Part shown: positions 17,162 to 25,684 of the stretch, one piece after another
How the letters are laid out: each line of letters begins with the position of its first letter
Numbering within the stretch: position 1 is the first letter of the stretch
NCBI GenBank assembly: GCA_023388075.1
Contig: JAEWGX010000013.1
Coordinates: forward strand, 39,976-103,975
Direction: 5' to 3'
Source: Pseudomonadota bacterium
GTDB taxonomy: Bacteria > Pseudomonadota > Gammaproteobacteria > Burkholderiales > Burkholderiaceae_E
Length of the DNA stretch: 64,000 bases
Notes under the pieces: model-generated
The model's database searches: none
What the model was told of the DNA's origin: nothing
The model's input: only the letters and a program-made list of their open reading frames with translations
Made by a program: the position numbers and the translations under genes

Positions 17162-18109
17162 ATGAGCACAGCCCAATTTCCCGCACGCGTCGAGATCACC
17201 GAGGTGGGTCTTCGGGACGGCATCCAGACCGAGCCCGTCTTCATCCCCACCGAAACCAAGGTGAGGCTCCTGGAGGGCCTGATCGATGCCGGGGTGCGCC
17301 GGTTCGAGGCCACCTCCTTCGTTTCGCCGCGTGCCGTGCCTCAGCTCAAGGACGCTGCCGAGCTGCTGGCGAGCGTACGGCGCCGCCCCGGCGTGGTGCT
17401 CGGCGTGCTGGCGCCCAACCGCAAGGGCATCGAACGTGCCCTCGCGGCGGAAGCGGACGAGATCTGCGTGTTCCTTTCCGTGTCCGAGAGCCACAACCAG
17501 AAGAACCTGAACCGCAGCGTGGACCGGTCGCTCGAGGACGTGCGCGAGGCGGCGGACCTGGTGAGGGGCCGCGGCGTGCGCCTGAAGGGGGCAATCGCGA
17601 CGGCCTTCGGGTGCCCCTTCGAAGGCGACGTCTCGCTCGACGCGGTCGAGCGGATCGCGGCGCAATTCGCGGAGTACGGCTTCGATTCGGTGACCCTGGG
17701 CGACACAACCGGGATGGCGACGCCGCCGCTGGTGCGAGCCACCCTGGAGCGACTCCAGTCGCGCCTGCCCGGGCTGAAGATCAACCTCCATTTCCACAAC
17801 ACGCGCGGCCTGGGTCTCGTCAACGTCATGGAGGGGCTGGCGCTCGGCATCACCTCCTACGAATCCTCCATCGCCGGCATCGGCGGCTGCCCGTTCGCCC
17901 CGGGCGCGACCGGCAACGTCTGCACCGAGGATACGGTGCACATGTTGCAGCAGCTCGGCATCGAGACCGGCATCGACCTGGCCAGGCTGACCGCGGTGGC
18001 GCGAGAGATGGAGGCGGTCCTCGGCCGGCCGCTGCCGGGACAGGTCATGCGGTCCGGCCCGCGGCTGCGCCGCTATGCGCTCGAGGAGCAGGCCGCCGCG
18101 GTCGGGTGA
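17162..18109 (+). CDS. hydroxymethylglutaryl-CoA lyase family protein
   Basis: 315 residues of the DRE-TIM metallolyase family. The N-terminal VEITEVGLRDGIQ carries the metal- and substrate-binding Arg-Asp. FHNTRGLGLVN supplies metal-binding His. GIGGCPFAPGATGNVCTEDTVHML contains the catalytic-loop cysteine of HMG-CoA lyases. Likely reaction: retro-aldol cleavage of a 3-hydroxy-3-methylglutaryl-CoA-like thioester. A TACAAT box lies 30 bp upstream of the ATG. No leucine-degradation genes are nearby, so the exact substrate is open. Confidence 0.88.
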   Translation: MSTAQFPARVEITEVGLRDGIQTEPVFIPTETKVRLLEGLIDAGVRRFEATSFVSPRAVPQLKDAAELLASVRRRPGVVLGVLAPNRKGIERALAAEADEICVFLSVSESHNQKNLNRSVDRSLEDVREAADLVRGRGVRLKGAIATAFGCPFEGDVSLDAVERIAAQFAEYGFDSVTLGDTTGMATPPLVRATLERLQSRLPGLKINLHFHNTRGLGLVNVMEGLALGITSYESSIAGIGGCPFAPGATGNVCTEDTVHMLQQLGIETGIDLARLTAVAREMEAVLGRPLPGQVMRSGPRLRRYALEEQAAAVG

Positions 18110-18160
18110 GGTCGCGATTGCCGCTGTTTGCACCCCGGCGTTCGCGCGTCGATAATCACG

Positions 18161-18196
18161 AACGACAGCGCCAGGCTGAACGACAGCGCCAGGCTG
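18161..18196. repeat. 18-bp tandem duplication before the Hfq-like gene
   Basis: Two identical 18-nt copies (AACGACAGCGCCAGGCTG) at 18161-18178 and 18179-18196, 55 bp upstream of the GTG of the Hfq-like gene and probably in its leader. It looks like a recent slippage duplication. Confidence 0.85.
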
Positions 18197-18251
18197 AAAG
18201 GCGACAAGCTCCATCAGACGGGTAACGCCAGCGCACAGAGAGGGGTGACCA

Positions 18252-18668
18252 GTGAACGACCCGAAAGCAACCGACACCGGCGGCGCGGGTGAAGCCCTCC
18301 CGCCGATGCCGAAGAACGAGCAATTCGCGACCCTGAACCGCCTGCGTCGCGAACGGACCTGGGTCGACGTCTTCCTGGTGAGCGGCACCTGCCTGCATGG
18401 GCAGATCCGCTCCTTCGACGCCAGCATGATGCTGCTGCAGACCCGCAGCGGGGACATCGGGCTCTACCACCACGCCATCAGCACCGTCGTGCGCGCGCAG
18501 AAGCGCGGCAAGCAGGCGCGCGGCCGGCCGCCGCAGTTCGCGCCGTCCGCCGCGAGGCCACCCGCGCTGCCGGAGGAGGCCGAGGCGCCGCGCCGTCCGC
18601 CCTCGGGTCGCGCGCCGGTGGTCATCGTCAAGCAGCGGCGCTCGCGGTCGGTGATCAAGCCGCAGTAG
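18252..18668 (+). CDS. divergent Hfq-like RNA-binding protein
   Basis: 138 residues from a GTG start. Residues about 28-82 form an Sm/Hfq domain: LNRLRRER, FLVSGTCLHGQIRSFD (Sm1) and YHHAISTVV (Sm2) align with E. coli Hfq. The rim arginines R16, R17 and R19 are kept. However, Q41 and F42 correspond to Ala and Ser, Y25 to Phe, and Lys56 to His, so the uridine-binding proximal pocket is altered; there is also a one-residue insertion before the Sm2 motif. The C-terminal 55 residues are basic and proline-rich, unlike the acidic tail of E. coli Hfq. This is probably a second Hfq paralogue; the canonical hfq should lie elsewhere. Confidence 0.82.
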   Translation: MNDPKATDTGGAGEALPPMPKNEQFATLNRLRRERTWVDVFLVSGTCLHGQIRSFDASMMLLQTRSGDIGLYHHAISTVVRAQKRGKQARGRPPQFAPSAARPPALPEEAEAPRRPPSGRAPVVIVKQRRSRSVIKPQ

Positions 18669-18694
18669 GCGAGCCGCTGCGGGCCGGCCCCGCG

Positions 18695-19270
18695 CTACAG
18701 CCCCAGGCTCTCGCCGGCTCCCAGCAGCGTGGCCAGCGCGAGCAGCGCGAACAGGGCCGCGGCGATCCCGTGCACCAACCGCACCGGGAACCGGTGCGCG
18801 ATGCGGTCACCGAGCAGGACCGCCGGCACGTTCGCGACCATCATGCCGATGGTCGTTCCCGCCACCACCGGGATCACCGCGTGGTACTGCGCCGCGAGCG
18901 CGACGGTGGCCACCTGCGTCTTGTCACCCATCTCCGCCAGGAAGAAGGCGACCAGCGCGGCGACGAAGACGCCGAAGCGCGGCACGCGCGCCTCCTCCTC
19001 GTCCAGCTTGTCGGGAATCAGCATCCAGACGGCCATGCCGAGGAAGGACAGGCCCAGCACCCAGCGCAGCGCGGGCGGCGCGAGCCAGGTGGTGATCCAG
19101 GAGCCGACGACGCCGGCGAGCGCATGGTTCGCGAGCGTCGCGATCAGGATGCCGAGCACGATCGGTAGCGGCTTGCGAAATCGTGCGGCGAGAAAGAGGG
19201 CCAGGAGCTGGGTCTTGTCACCGATCTCCGCGAGGGAGACGATGCCGGTCGAGACGAGAAGGGGTTCCAG
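18695..19270 (-). CDS. TMEM165/UPF0016 (Gdt1) family manganese exporter, CTG start
   Basis: 191 residues read from CTG at 19270, giving a start MEPLLVSTGIVSLAEIGDKT. The two family motifs are both present: EIGDKTQ in helix 1 and EMGDKTQ in helix 4, in two repeats of three helices. An ATG/GTG-only call begins at 19159 and loses the first motif and 37 residues. GGAG at 19278-19281 lies 7 nt before the CTG, and no ATG, GTG or TTG fits the frame upstream. Bacterial members export Mn2+, and the gene lies behind a manganese riboswitch, which supports that role strongly. Confidence 0.88.
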   Translation of the reverse strand: MEPLLVSTGIVSLAEIGDKTQLLALFLAARFRKPLPIVLGILIATLANHALAGVVGSWITTWLAPPALRWVLGLSFLGMAVWMLIPDKLDEEEARVPRFGVFVAALVAFFLAEMGDKTQVATVALAAQYHAVIPVVAGTTIGMMVANVPAVLLGDRIAHRFPVRLVHGIAAALFALLALATLLGAGESLGL

Positions 19271-19335
19271 GGCGGTGCTCCAGGCCGGACTCGAGACATG
19301 ACCACGACACCCCGCCGGCCGCGGTAGGGCGCATG

Positions 19336-19449
19336 GTCATTGGTCTCGTCAGGCCTCGGCCAGCGGGCGCCATGGCCGGGAACGGCCAAGCATGTTGACG
19401 CCAACCCCGCCGATGCGTGGGCGCCGGCGGGAGACTACTCCCCAGTGAC
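19336..19449 (-). ncRNA. yybP-ykoY manganese riboswitch
   Basis: Read on the minus strand, the closing stem GTCACTGG (19449-19442) pairs with CCAATGAC (19343-19336), one mismatch in 8. Inside lie the class hallmarks in order: GGGGAGTAG at 19443-19435, GTCAACATGC, and GACGAGACC just before the closing strand. The two conserved loops form the Mn2+ site in this class. It ends 65 nt before the proposed CTG of the exporter, so it should switch expression on when Mn2+ is high. The mechanism (translation or termination) is not evident; there is no U-tract. Confidence 0.92.
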
Positions 19450-19459
19450 GGGGCGGATT

Positions 19460-19795
19460 CTAACCCAACCCCAGGATGCGCCCGAGCTCCGCGAGGTAGC
19501 GGCCCGCCCGGAACGCGTCGCCCTTGATCTCGTCGGGGAAGTCGTGCAGGCGCAAGCGCATGCCGTTCAGGCCGGTGTGAAGCTGCTCGGGCGTGGCATC
19601 GTCGGCATGGAGCACGCGGCGCAGCGCCGCGACCTCGGCCTCCAGCATCGCGAGCGTCGCCGGGTCGCCCGAGATGTCCTTCAGGTCGCGCTCGAGTGCC
19701 TCGACCAGCTGACGCGCCTGCTCGATGTCGATCGCGTGATCGCTAGCCTCCTCGGTGAGGTCCGGGGACGGGGTGAGGGGCGGGTCGACGGACAT
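19460..19795 (-). CDS. hypothetical helical protein
   Basis: 111 residues beginning MSVDPPLTPSPD. The body is predicted helical with a coiled-coil-like stretch (IDIEQARQLVEALERDLKDI and ATLAMLEAEVAALRRVLH), ending in FRAGRYLAELGRILGLG. No signal peptide or membrane span. The second of two close ATGs is preferred because GGAG lies 8 nt upstream; the first would be only 2 nt from it. Its stop is 10 bp before the riboswitch, so read-through transcription into the exporter is possible. No family recognised. Confidence 0.6.
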   Translation of the reverse strand: MSVDPPLTPSPDLTEEASDHAIDIEQARQLVEALERDLKDISGDPATLAMLEAEVAALRRVLHADDATPEQLHTGLNGMRLRLHDFPDEIKGDAFRAGRYLAELGRILGLG

Positions 19796-19948
19796 TGGCA
19801 TGACTCCAGCGGGAACAGGCCACAGGGTAGCAGCGGGCTGCCGGTATGGGCCTTGAAACCCCTCTGGGGCCGCTGATGCCCTGGGTCCTGCGCGGCCACG
19901 CCATGGTGTCGACGTCGAGTTCCGCATGACCGCCGCGCCCCCCGGCGG

Positions 19949-20986
19949 TCAGGCCGGCAAGAGCTGAGGCCGCAGTCGCTGCCGCCAGCCACGCCGCGCG
20001 TCGATCAGCGCGCGCTCCTCGGCAACGATGCTGTCCCACATCGCCTCCGCGCCCGGGTGCTGCCAGCCGAGCTCGCGCCTCGCCTTCGCCGACGAATAGT
20101 TCATGTTCATGCGCGTCGTGTCGACGCTGTCGCGCGACATGAACGCCGGGAGCCCGAGGGCATGCAGCAGCGGCTCGGCGAACAGGAACTGCGCGCGCAT
20201 GACGGCGCGCGGTACCCACAGACGCGCCCGCGCGCCGCCGGGGTGGCGCTCCCAGTGGCCAAACACCGCGCCGATGGATTGCGGCGGTCCGCCGAAGTGG
20301 TAATCCTCGCCGGTCACCGCCTTCTCGGCCGCCAGGCACAGGCCCTCGGCGAGTGCCCGCACGTCGACCGGCGCGAGCATCATGTCGCGCCCCCAGGCCA
20401 CCGGCGGCAACAGGCCCATCAGGTACATGCGCAGGAAGTAGCCGAGGATGGCGTGGTCGTTGGCGCCCACCACCGAGTTGGGCATCGCGATCACCAGCGG
20501 CAGGCCCCGCGCGCGCCACTGGAGCGCGCAGCGGTGGGCGTCGAGCTTGGTGCGCTCGTAGGCGGTGCGACAGCGGCCGCCGTGTCGGCGGCTCTCGTCG
20601 GCCGGGCCGGGGCCGCTGTCGCCAAGGGCGAGGACGCTGGACACGTAGACCGTGCGCGGCACGCCGGCGGCGAGCGCCGCGCCCAGCACGTGGTCGGTGC
20701 CTTGCCGGTTGACCTGCTGCATGCGCGCGCGCTGGGCGACGCCGGCACCGAACTCGTAGACGCCGGCGTTGTGGATTACCGCATCGGCGCCGGCCATCGC
20801 CTCGCGCAGCCCATCGGCGCGCGTGACGTCGCCGCGCACGAGTCGGCAACCCTGGGCCGCCAGCCACCGCGCCGGAGCGGCCGCGGGGTCGCGCACGAGC
20901 GCGTCGACCGGCCAGCCGCGAGCGCGGAGGGCACGAACCAGAGCCTGGCCGATGAAACCGGTGCCGCCGGTGAGGAAGATCTGCAT
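19949..20986 (-). CDS. NAD-dependent epimerase/dehydratase (extended SDR)
   Basis: 345 residues. Rossmann motif GGTGFIG at residues 7-13, Asp-containing GDVTRADGL, the AGVYEFG turn and a Tyr-x3-Lys catalytic pair (AYERTKLDAH). It resembles NAD-dependent sugar or sterol-type epimerases of the HpnA-like group. It is 54 bp downstream of the SnoaL/ABM gene on the same strand; the two probably form a small operon facing away from the AfsR-like regulator. Substrate unknown. Confidence 0.82.
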   Translation of the reverse strand: MQIFLTGGTGFIGQALVRALRARGWPVDALVRDPAAAPARWLAAQGCRLVRGDVTRADGLREAMAGADAVIHNAGVYEFGAGVAQRARMQQVNRQGTDHVLGAALAAGVPRTVYVSSVLALGDSGPGPADESRRHGGRCRTAYERTKLDAHRCALQWRARGLPLVIAMPNSVVGANDHAILGYFLRMYLMGLLPPVAWGRDMMLAPVDVRALAEGLCLAAEKAVTGEDYHFGGPPQSIGAVFGHWERHPGGARARLWVPRAVMRAQFLFAEPLLHALGLPAFMSRDSVDTTRMNMNYSSAKARRELGWQHPGAEAMWDSIVAEERALIDARRGWRQRLRPQLLPA

Positions 20987-21040
20987 GGCATGCCTCCGTG
21001 TACAGGGTGGGATCGCAGGTTGGGATCGGTCAGGCGTCGA

Positions 21041-21928
21041 TCAGGCGAGGGCCGCCACGGCGGCACCACAGGCGGTGCACGAGCCGTGGTCGGCCTCGAG
21101 TCGCGTCATCGCGCCGCAGGCCTCGCAGTGGCGCCACCACGGGCCGAAGCGCACGAGCGCGTAGACCGAGGTGTAGGCGCCGAGGGCGATGCCGTCGCGG
21201 AAAAAGCGCTGCATCGCCTTCGCGTGGGTGCCGGTGCGCATCGCAGCGCTCAGCGCCTCGTGGCTCTGCCACGCCGACACCGTCATCATGCGTCGGCCGG
21301 TCGCGGCCGAGGTAAAGTTCAGGAAGGCGGGGTTGCCGAGCTGCTCGATCACCGTCTCCCGGCTCATCTCGCGGATGGATTGCACGTCGGCGTCCGTGGC
21401 GGCGATGAGCTCGGTGAAGGCGAGCACGCCCGGCACGACCGGCTGGGCACGCCGCACCATCGTCGAGACGCCGAAGGTGAACGGGCCGATCTCGCGCGGC
21501 TGCACCGTCACCTCCAGCCCCAGCTGGCGCGGCAGCACCGCCGAATCGAAGTACCCGCGCACCGCGCACAGGCCGTCGGGTCCGGTGCGGATGACGTCGA
21601 AGCCGGGCAGGTCGACGGCGCGGCCGGTGGGCGGAAGGCCCCGGAAGGGACCGTGCTGGTGGCCGTGCATGCGCCATTCGGCGTGGACGCGGTCGTCGCC
21701 GACGCGGTGCATCTCGCCGAGAGTGAAGTCGAGGTCGGGGAAGGCCGACCACAGCGCGTCCAGGTAGCCGCCCAGTGCATCGGCACCGATCGGACCGCCG
21801 GTCGTCGGGTCGTCGTAAGTGCCGCCTGGGGCGAAGGTGGACAGCACGACGCCGGCATCGCGCCGGCGCCAGGCGTCGAAGTAGCGACGGGCTTGCGCAA
21901 GGGGGTTGACGAGAGTCGTGTTCAGCAT
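21041..21928 (-). CDS. SnoaL-like / ABM-like / zinc-ribbon fusion protein
   Basis: 295 residues in three apparent parts. Residues about 8-140 resemble an NTF2/SnoaL fold (ARRYFDAWRRRDAGVVLSTF; DALWSAFPDLDF). Residues about 150-262 look like an ABM-type dimeric alpha/beta barrel (PGVLAFTELIAATDADVQSI; MMTVSAWQSHEALSAAM). The C-terminus carries a CxxC...CxxC zinc ribbon (CEACGAMTRLEADHGSCTACG, about 269-289). Both folds are used by polyketide-type and small-molecule enzymes; the combination is unusual. It is divergent from the AfsR-like gene and upstream of the SDR. Confidence 0.7.
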   Translation of the reverse strand: MLNTTLVNPLAQARRYFDAWRRRDAGVVLSTFAPGGTYDDPTTGGPIGADALGGYLDALWSAFPDLDFTLGEMHRVGDDRVHAEWRMHGHQHGPFRGLPPTGRAVDLPGFDVIRTGPDGLCAVRGYFDSAVLPRQLGLEVTVQPREIGPFTFGVSTMVRRAQPVVPGVLAFTELIAATDADVQSIREMSRETVIEQLGNPAFLNFTSAATGRRMMTVSAWQSHEALSAAMRTGTHAKAMQRFFRDGIALGAYTSVYALVRFGPWWRHCEACGAMTRLEADHGSCTACGAAVAALA

Positions 21929-22107
21929 GGCGTCACTCCGCGTGTTCAGTGGCAGTGGAAGTCGCAGTTGCCGGCGGGCGACACGTGCACCAGAATCGGG
22001 TCATCGTGCGACGGTGCTGCCAGTTTCGGTGGTATGCGTCGAAAGACTGTCGATCGGGCGTGGATTGGCCGTGGATGGGGGCCCGCCGACCGTCAGCGGG
22101 GGATGCA

Positions 22108-25100
22108 ATGCGCGGATTGCGGGTACTGCTCCTGGGGCGGCCGCGGCTGGAGCTGGACGGCCAGGCGCTCGCCGCCGATCTGCCGCGCAAGCATCAGGCG
22201 CTGGTGTTCTACCTGGCCGCCGTCAGTCGTCCAGCACCTCGCGCCGAGCTGGCCTCGCTGTTGTGGGAGGATCTGGACGAGGCTGCCGCGCGCGGCAACC
22301 TGCGCACGGCGCTGATGCGCCTGCGCCGATCCCTGCCGGGCGTACTGGCGGTGGACGGCCGTCAGGTCGGCTTCGATCCCCTGCTGCCGCTGCATGTGGA
22401 CCTGACGGCGCTCGCCGACGCCGGGGACGGGCAAGGTGATCGCATCACGCGGGGCGCCGCCGCCGGTGCCTGGCGTGGCCCGCTGTTGGAAGGCTTCGAG
22501 CCGGTCGGCGACGGCTTCGAGCATTGGCTGACGGCAACGCGATCGCGCGCACAGCATCTGGCCGTGACGTTGCGACGCCAGCTCGCCCAGGCAGCGGCGG
22601 CCGAAGGTGCGACGGACGAGGCCGAAGCCCACTGGCGCGGACTGCTGGACGTCGACGACACCGACGAGCCCGCCCACATGGCGCTGATGGCGCTGCTGGC
22701 CGCCAGCGGTCGGCGCACCGCGGCCATCGCCCAATACGAAGCCTGCCGCGCCGCCCTGGCCGACCGGTTGGGTGCACGGCCGTCGACGGACTGCTACGCT
22801 CTGTACACCCGCATTCACGCCGATGCCGCCGGAGCGCCGGCGCAGTCGGCGCCCGAGCCTGCCCGGTTTGCCGCCAGCAGCGATCCCCCGGGCGGAACCG
22901 TAGCCGGCGAGACGGCCGGCCTCGACAGCGAGCATGGCGACGGTCGTCAAGACGAGGCCTCCGGCGCCGTGCCCGTTCCCGAAGGGCCGCTGATCGGCCG
23001 CGATGCCGAGCTCACCCTGATCGCCGAGCGCCTTGCCGACCCTGACTGCCGCTGGCTCACCGTCGTCGGTCCGGGGGGTGTCGGCAAGACACGCCTGGTC
23101 TTGGCCGCTGCGCAAGCGCTGGCGCCCCGCTTCCGCCACGGCGCGTTGTGGTTCAGCGGCCGCGACGAAGTCACGGCGCTTGGCGACCCCGAGTCGCTGG
23201 CGCACCGCGTCATCGATCGCATCGGCGCCGACCGGGTGCACGCCGGGGCACTGCTACTGGTACTGGACAATCTGGAGACCGTTCCCGAGCCAGGCCAGCT
23301 GGTGCGGCGCCTGCTTGCTCGCGCGCCCGGTGTGCGCCTGCTGGTCACCTCGCGCCGGCGGCTCGGGGGTAGCCGCGAGTGGCTGCTTGAGCTTTCCGGC
23401 CTGTCGCTGGCGCGCCAGGGGCCTGACCCCCAGGCAGGTTCGCCCGCGGCGGCGCTGCTGACGGCGGCCGTGCGGCGGCTGGACCCGCGTTTCGATCCCG
23501 TGGCCGAGGCCGAGGCCGTCGAGCGGCTGTGCGCACGCGTCGGTGGCTTGCCCCTCGCGCTCGAGCTGGCGGCCCGCGGCGTCCTGGATGCGGGCCTGCG
23601 GGCTGTGCTGGCGCGGGTGGAGAGCGGTGCCCCGCTGGAAGACCGGGAGCGCGACGACGGTGAGCGCCACCACAGCATCGCGGCGGTGATGGCGGAGGCC
23701 TGGTCCACGCTGCCGCCCGATGCGCAGGCGACGGTGCTGCGCCTGGCCTGGCTGCCAGGCGCCTTCGACCTGGAGCTCGCCGAGGTGGCCGGCGCGTCGT
23801 CGCCGGCGGTCGAGGTGCTGCGGTCACAGAGCTGGCTGCATCGCACCGACGATGGCACGCTGGCGCTGCACCCGCTACAGCAGGCCTTCCTGCGCCGCCT
23901 GCCGGAGGCGGCCGTCTGGCGGGCGTCGGTGCGGCAGGCGCTGGCGGGGGCGATCGGCGCCGCGCTGCCGGCGTTGGAATCGTTCGCGCCGTGGCCGGAC
24001 ACGGCGACCTCGGCAGTCGTGCTGTCGGGGCGTCCCTTGTTCGCCGCGTCCGTGCTCGCCGACGCTCTGGAGCACCAGCTCGATGCCGCGGCACCCGGGC
24101 CGCTGGAACGCTGGGTGGATGGCGTCGTCGCGTTGCTTTGGGCAGCGGACCGCCAGGCCGAGGCGGCGCTGCTGCTCGAACGCGCCGCCGGCCGCGGCGA
24201 CCTGCCCGACTGGCGGCTGGCGGGCTGGCAGCTGCGGCGCGCCGAGATCATGAACGTGCTCGGTGACTCGATCACCCTGCGGCAGGCTGGCGAAGAGGCC
24301 TTGGCCCGGCTGGCGCTGGACCGACCTTTGCGCGACGGCAGCCGCTGGCACCACCTGCCCGGCGCGGCGGCGCGCGTGTTGCTCCGGCACGGCTGGCCCA
24401 CCGATCCCGCGGACGCCGCGGCGTTCTCGCGGCTGGTGCTGCGTGGCCTGATGCTGCTCACGCAGCAGCTCGCCTTCACGTCATCGAGTGATCGTTCGGT
24501 GCGTGCCAACCTGCTCGCCCTGGTATGGGCGGCGTGCCACGGTGGGCGCGCCGACCGTCAGGTGGTCCGGCAGATGGCTGCATTCGGCACGACGAACAGC
24601 GGATTGCCGCGGCTGGGGCGCTGGTTGCAGCGTTCGCTGCGTGGGCGCCAGCCACTGCGCAGCGATGCCCTGCTGGAAGCCTTCATCGTGGAGGGTGGTT
24701 GCGCTTCGCGCATGGCGCTCGGCCAGTGGGACGGCCTGGCCGAGCAGCTCTTCGAGGCATCGGGGCGGCTGGAGCGCCTGGGTGACCACCGTCACGCCAT
24801 GGAGTGCTACTCGCTGTTGGGCAAGCTGCTCTTCTACCAGGGCCTGCTGTCGCGCGCTGCCGAGGTCTCTGCCGAGTGCACCGAACGCGGCTTGCGCCGT
24901 TCGGGCGGAGTCTGGCGCGCGTGGGGCCCGTTCAACCAGGCCGAGATCGCGCTGTGCCGCGGCGACGTCCCAGTCGAAGAGGTGCGGCGCTGGGTGGAGG
25001 TGGGGTCGCACTGGTTGACGGAGATGCAGAACCACGACGCCGCGTACGTTCTGCGTCGCTTCGGCCTCATGGCGCGCCTGGCCTGGCGAGACGGCGATGT

Positions 25101-25551
25101 CGATCGGGCGCGGGAGCATGCGCTCGGCGGTGCGGCCGCGGCCGCGCGCATCGTGCAGTTCGGCTTCTGGGCCCACGAAGGTTTTGCCGGCGTGGGCGAC
25201 GTGCTGCTGGCGCTGCGCCGGGCCGAGCGCAGCCAGGGCGGCGCCCCGGCGCCGCTGGGCGAAGCCTGGCGGACGTTCGACCGCCGGCTGGAGCGTCATG
25301 CCAGGGTCTTCCCGGCCGGCCGGGCACTGGTGGTGCGCCTGCGCGGCGAGGCGGCGGCGCTCGAGGGTCACGGCGATGCCGGGCGCCGGTTGCTGGACCA
25401 GGCCGTGCACGACGCCGAGGCGCAGGGCCTGCGAGTGGAGCTGGCGCGCAGCTGCGAAGCGCTGGACGCGCTGGATCCTGCTTCCGAGTGGGGGCGGCGC
25501 GCGCGTGGGCTTTGGGCGGCGATGGGGGCGGCGGGCGCTGCTGCGGGGTGA
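22108..25551 (+). CDS. AfsR/SARP-like regulator (BTAD, STAND-type ATPase, TPR)
   Basis: 1147 residues. The N-terminus (1-95) is a winged-helix with the pattern of OmpR/SARP regulators; 100-240 is a bacterial transcriptional activation domain (DTDEPAHMALMALLAASGRRTAAIAQYEACRAAL). A linker precedes a STAND/NB-ARC-type ATPase with Walker A GPGGVGKT (about 321-328), Walker B LLLVLDNLET and sensor LLVTSRRRLGG. The last 450 residues are alpha-helical, TPR-like. The ATG at 22108 follows a GGGGG ribosome site. Such architectures are common in actinobacteria and in some proteobacterial single-copy activators; it probably controls the divergent SnoaL-ABM and SDR genes. Confidence 0.85.
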   Translation: MRGLRVLLLGRPRLELDGQALAADLPRKHQALVFYLAAVSRPAPRAELASLLWEDLDEAAARGNLRTALMRLRRSLPGVLAVDGRQVGFDPLLPLHVDLTALADAGDGQGDRITRGAAAGAWRGPLLEGFEPVGDGFEHWLTATRSRAQHLAVTLRRQLAQAAAAEGATDEAEAHWRGLLDVDDTDEPAHMALMALLAASGRRTAAIAQYEACRAALADRLGARPSTDCYALYTRIHADAAGAPAQSAPEPARFAASSDPPGGTVAGETAGLDSEHGDGRQDEASGAVPVPEGPLIGRDAELTLIAERLADPDCRWLTVVGPGGVGKTRLVLAAAQALAPRFRHGALWFSGRDEVTALGDPESLAHRVIDRIGADRVHAGALLLVLDNLETVPEPGQLVRRLLARAPGVRLLVTSRRRLGGSREWLLELSGLSLARQGPDPQAGSPAAALLTAAVRRLDPRFDPVAEAEAVERLCARVGGLPLALELAARGVLDAGLRAVLARVESGAPLEDRERDDGERHHSIAAVMAEAWSTLPPDAQATVLRLAWLPGAFDLELAEVAGASSPAVEVLRSQSWLHRTDDGTLALHPLQQAFLRRLPEAAVWRASVRQALAGAIGAALPALESFAPWPDTATSAVVLSGRPLFAASVLADALEHQLDAAAPGPLERWVDGVVALLWAADRQAEAALLLERAAGRGDLPDWRLAGWQLRRAEIMNVLGDSITLRQAGEEALARLALDRPLRDGSRWHHLPGAAARVLLRHGWPTDPADAAAFSRLVLRGLMLLTQQLAFTSSSDRSVRANLLALVWAACHGGRADRQVVRQMAAFGTTNSGLPRLGRWLQRSLRGRQPLRSDALLEAFIVEGGCASRMALGQWDGLAEQLFEASGRLERLGDHRHAMECYSLLGKLLFYQGLLSRAAEVSAECTERGLRRSGGVWRAWGPFNQAEIALCRGDVPVEEVRRWVEVGSHWLTEMQNHDAAYVLRRFGLMARLAWRDGDVDRAREHALGGAAAAARIVQFGFWAHEGFAGVGDVLLALRRAERSQGGAPAPLGEAWRTFDRRLERHARVFPAGRALVVRLRGEAAALEGHGDAGRRLLDQAVHDAEAQGLRVELARSCEALDALDPASEWGRRARGLWAAMGAAGAAAG

Positions 25552-25684
25552 CCGGCGGGGTCCCCTCGAAGGCCCAACCCGCCAGGCACGCCCGCGCGCC
25601 TGCGCTACCCGGACGCGGTCGCAACAGACGACGGACTCGCCAGCCGCAGCGAGTCGCCCGCGGCCAGTCGCTTACCATCGCGCC

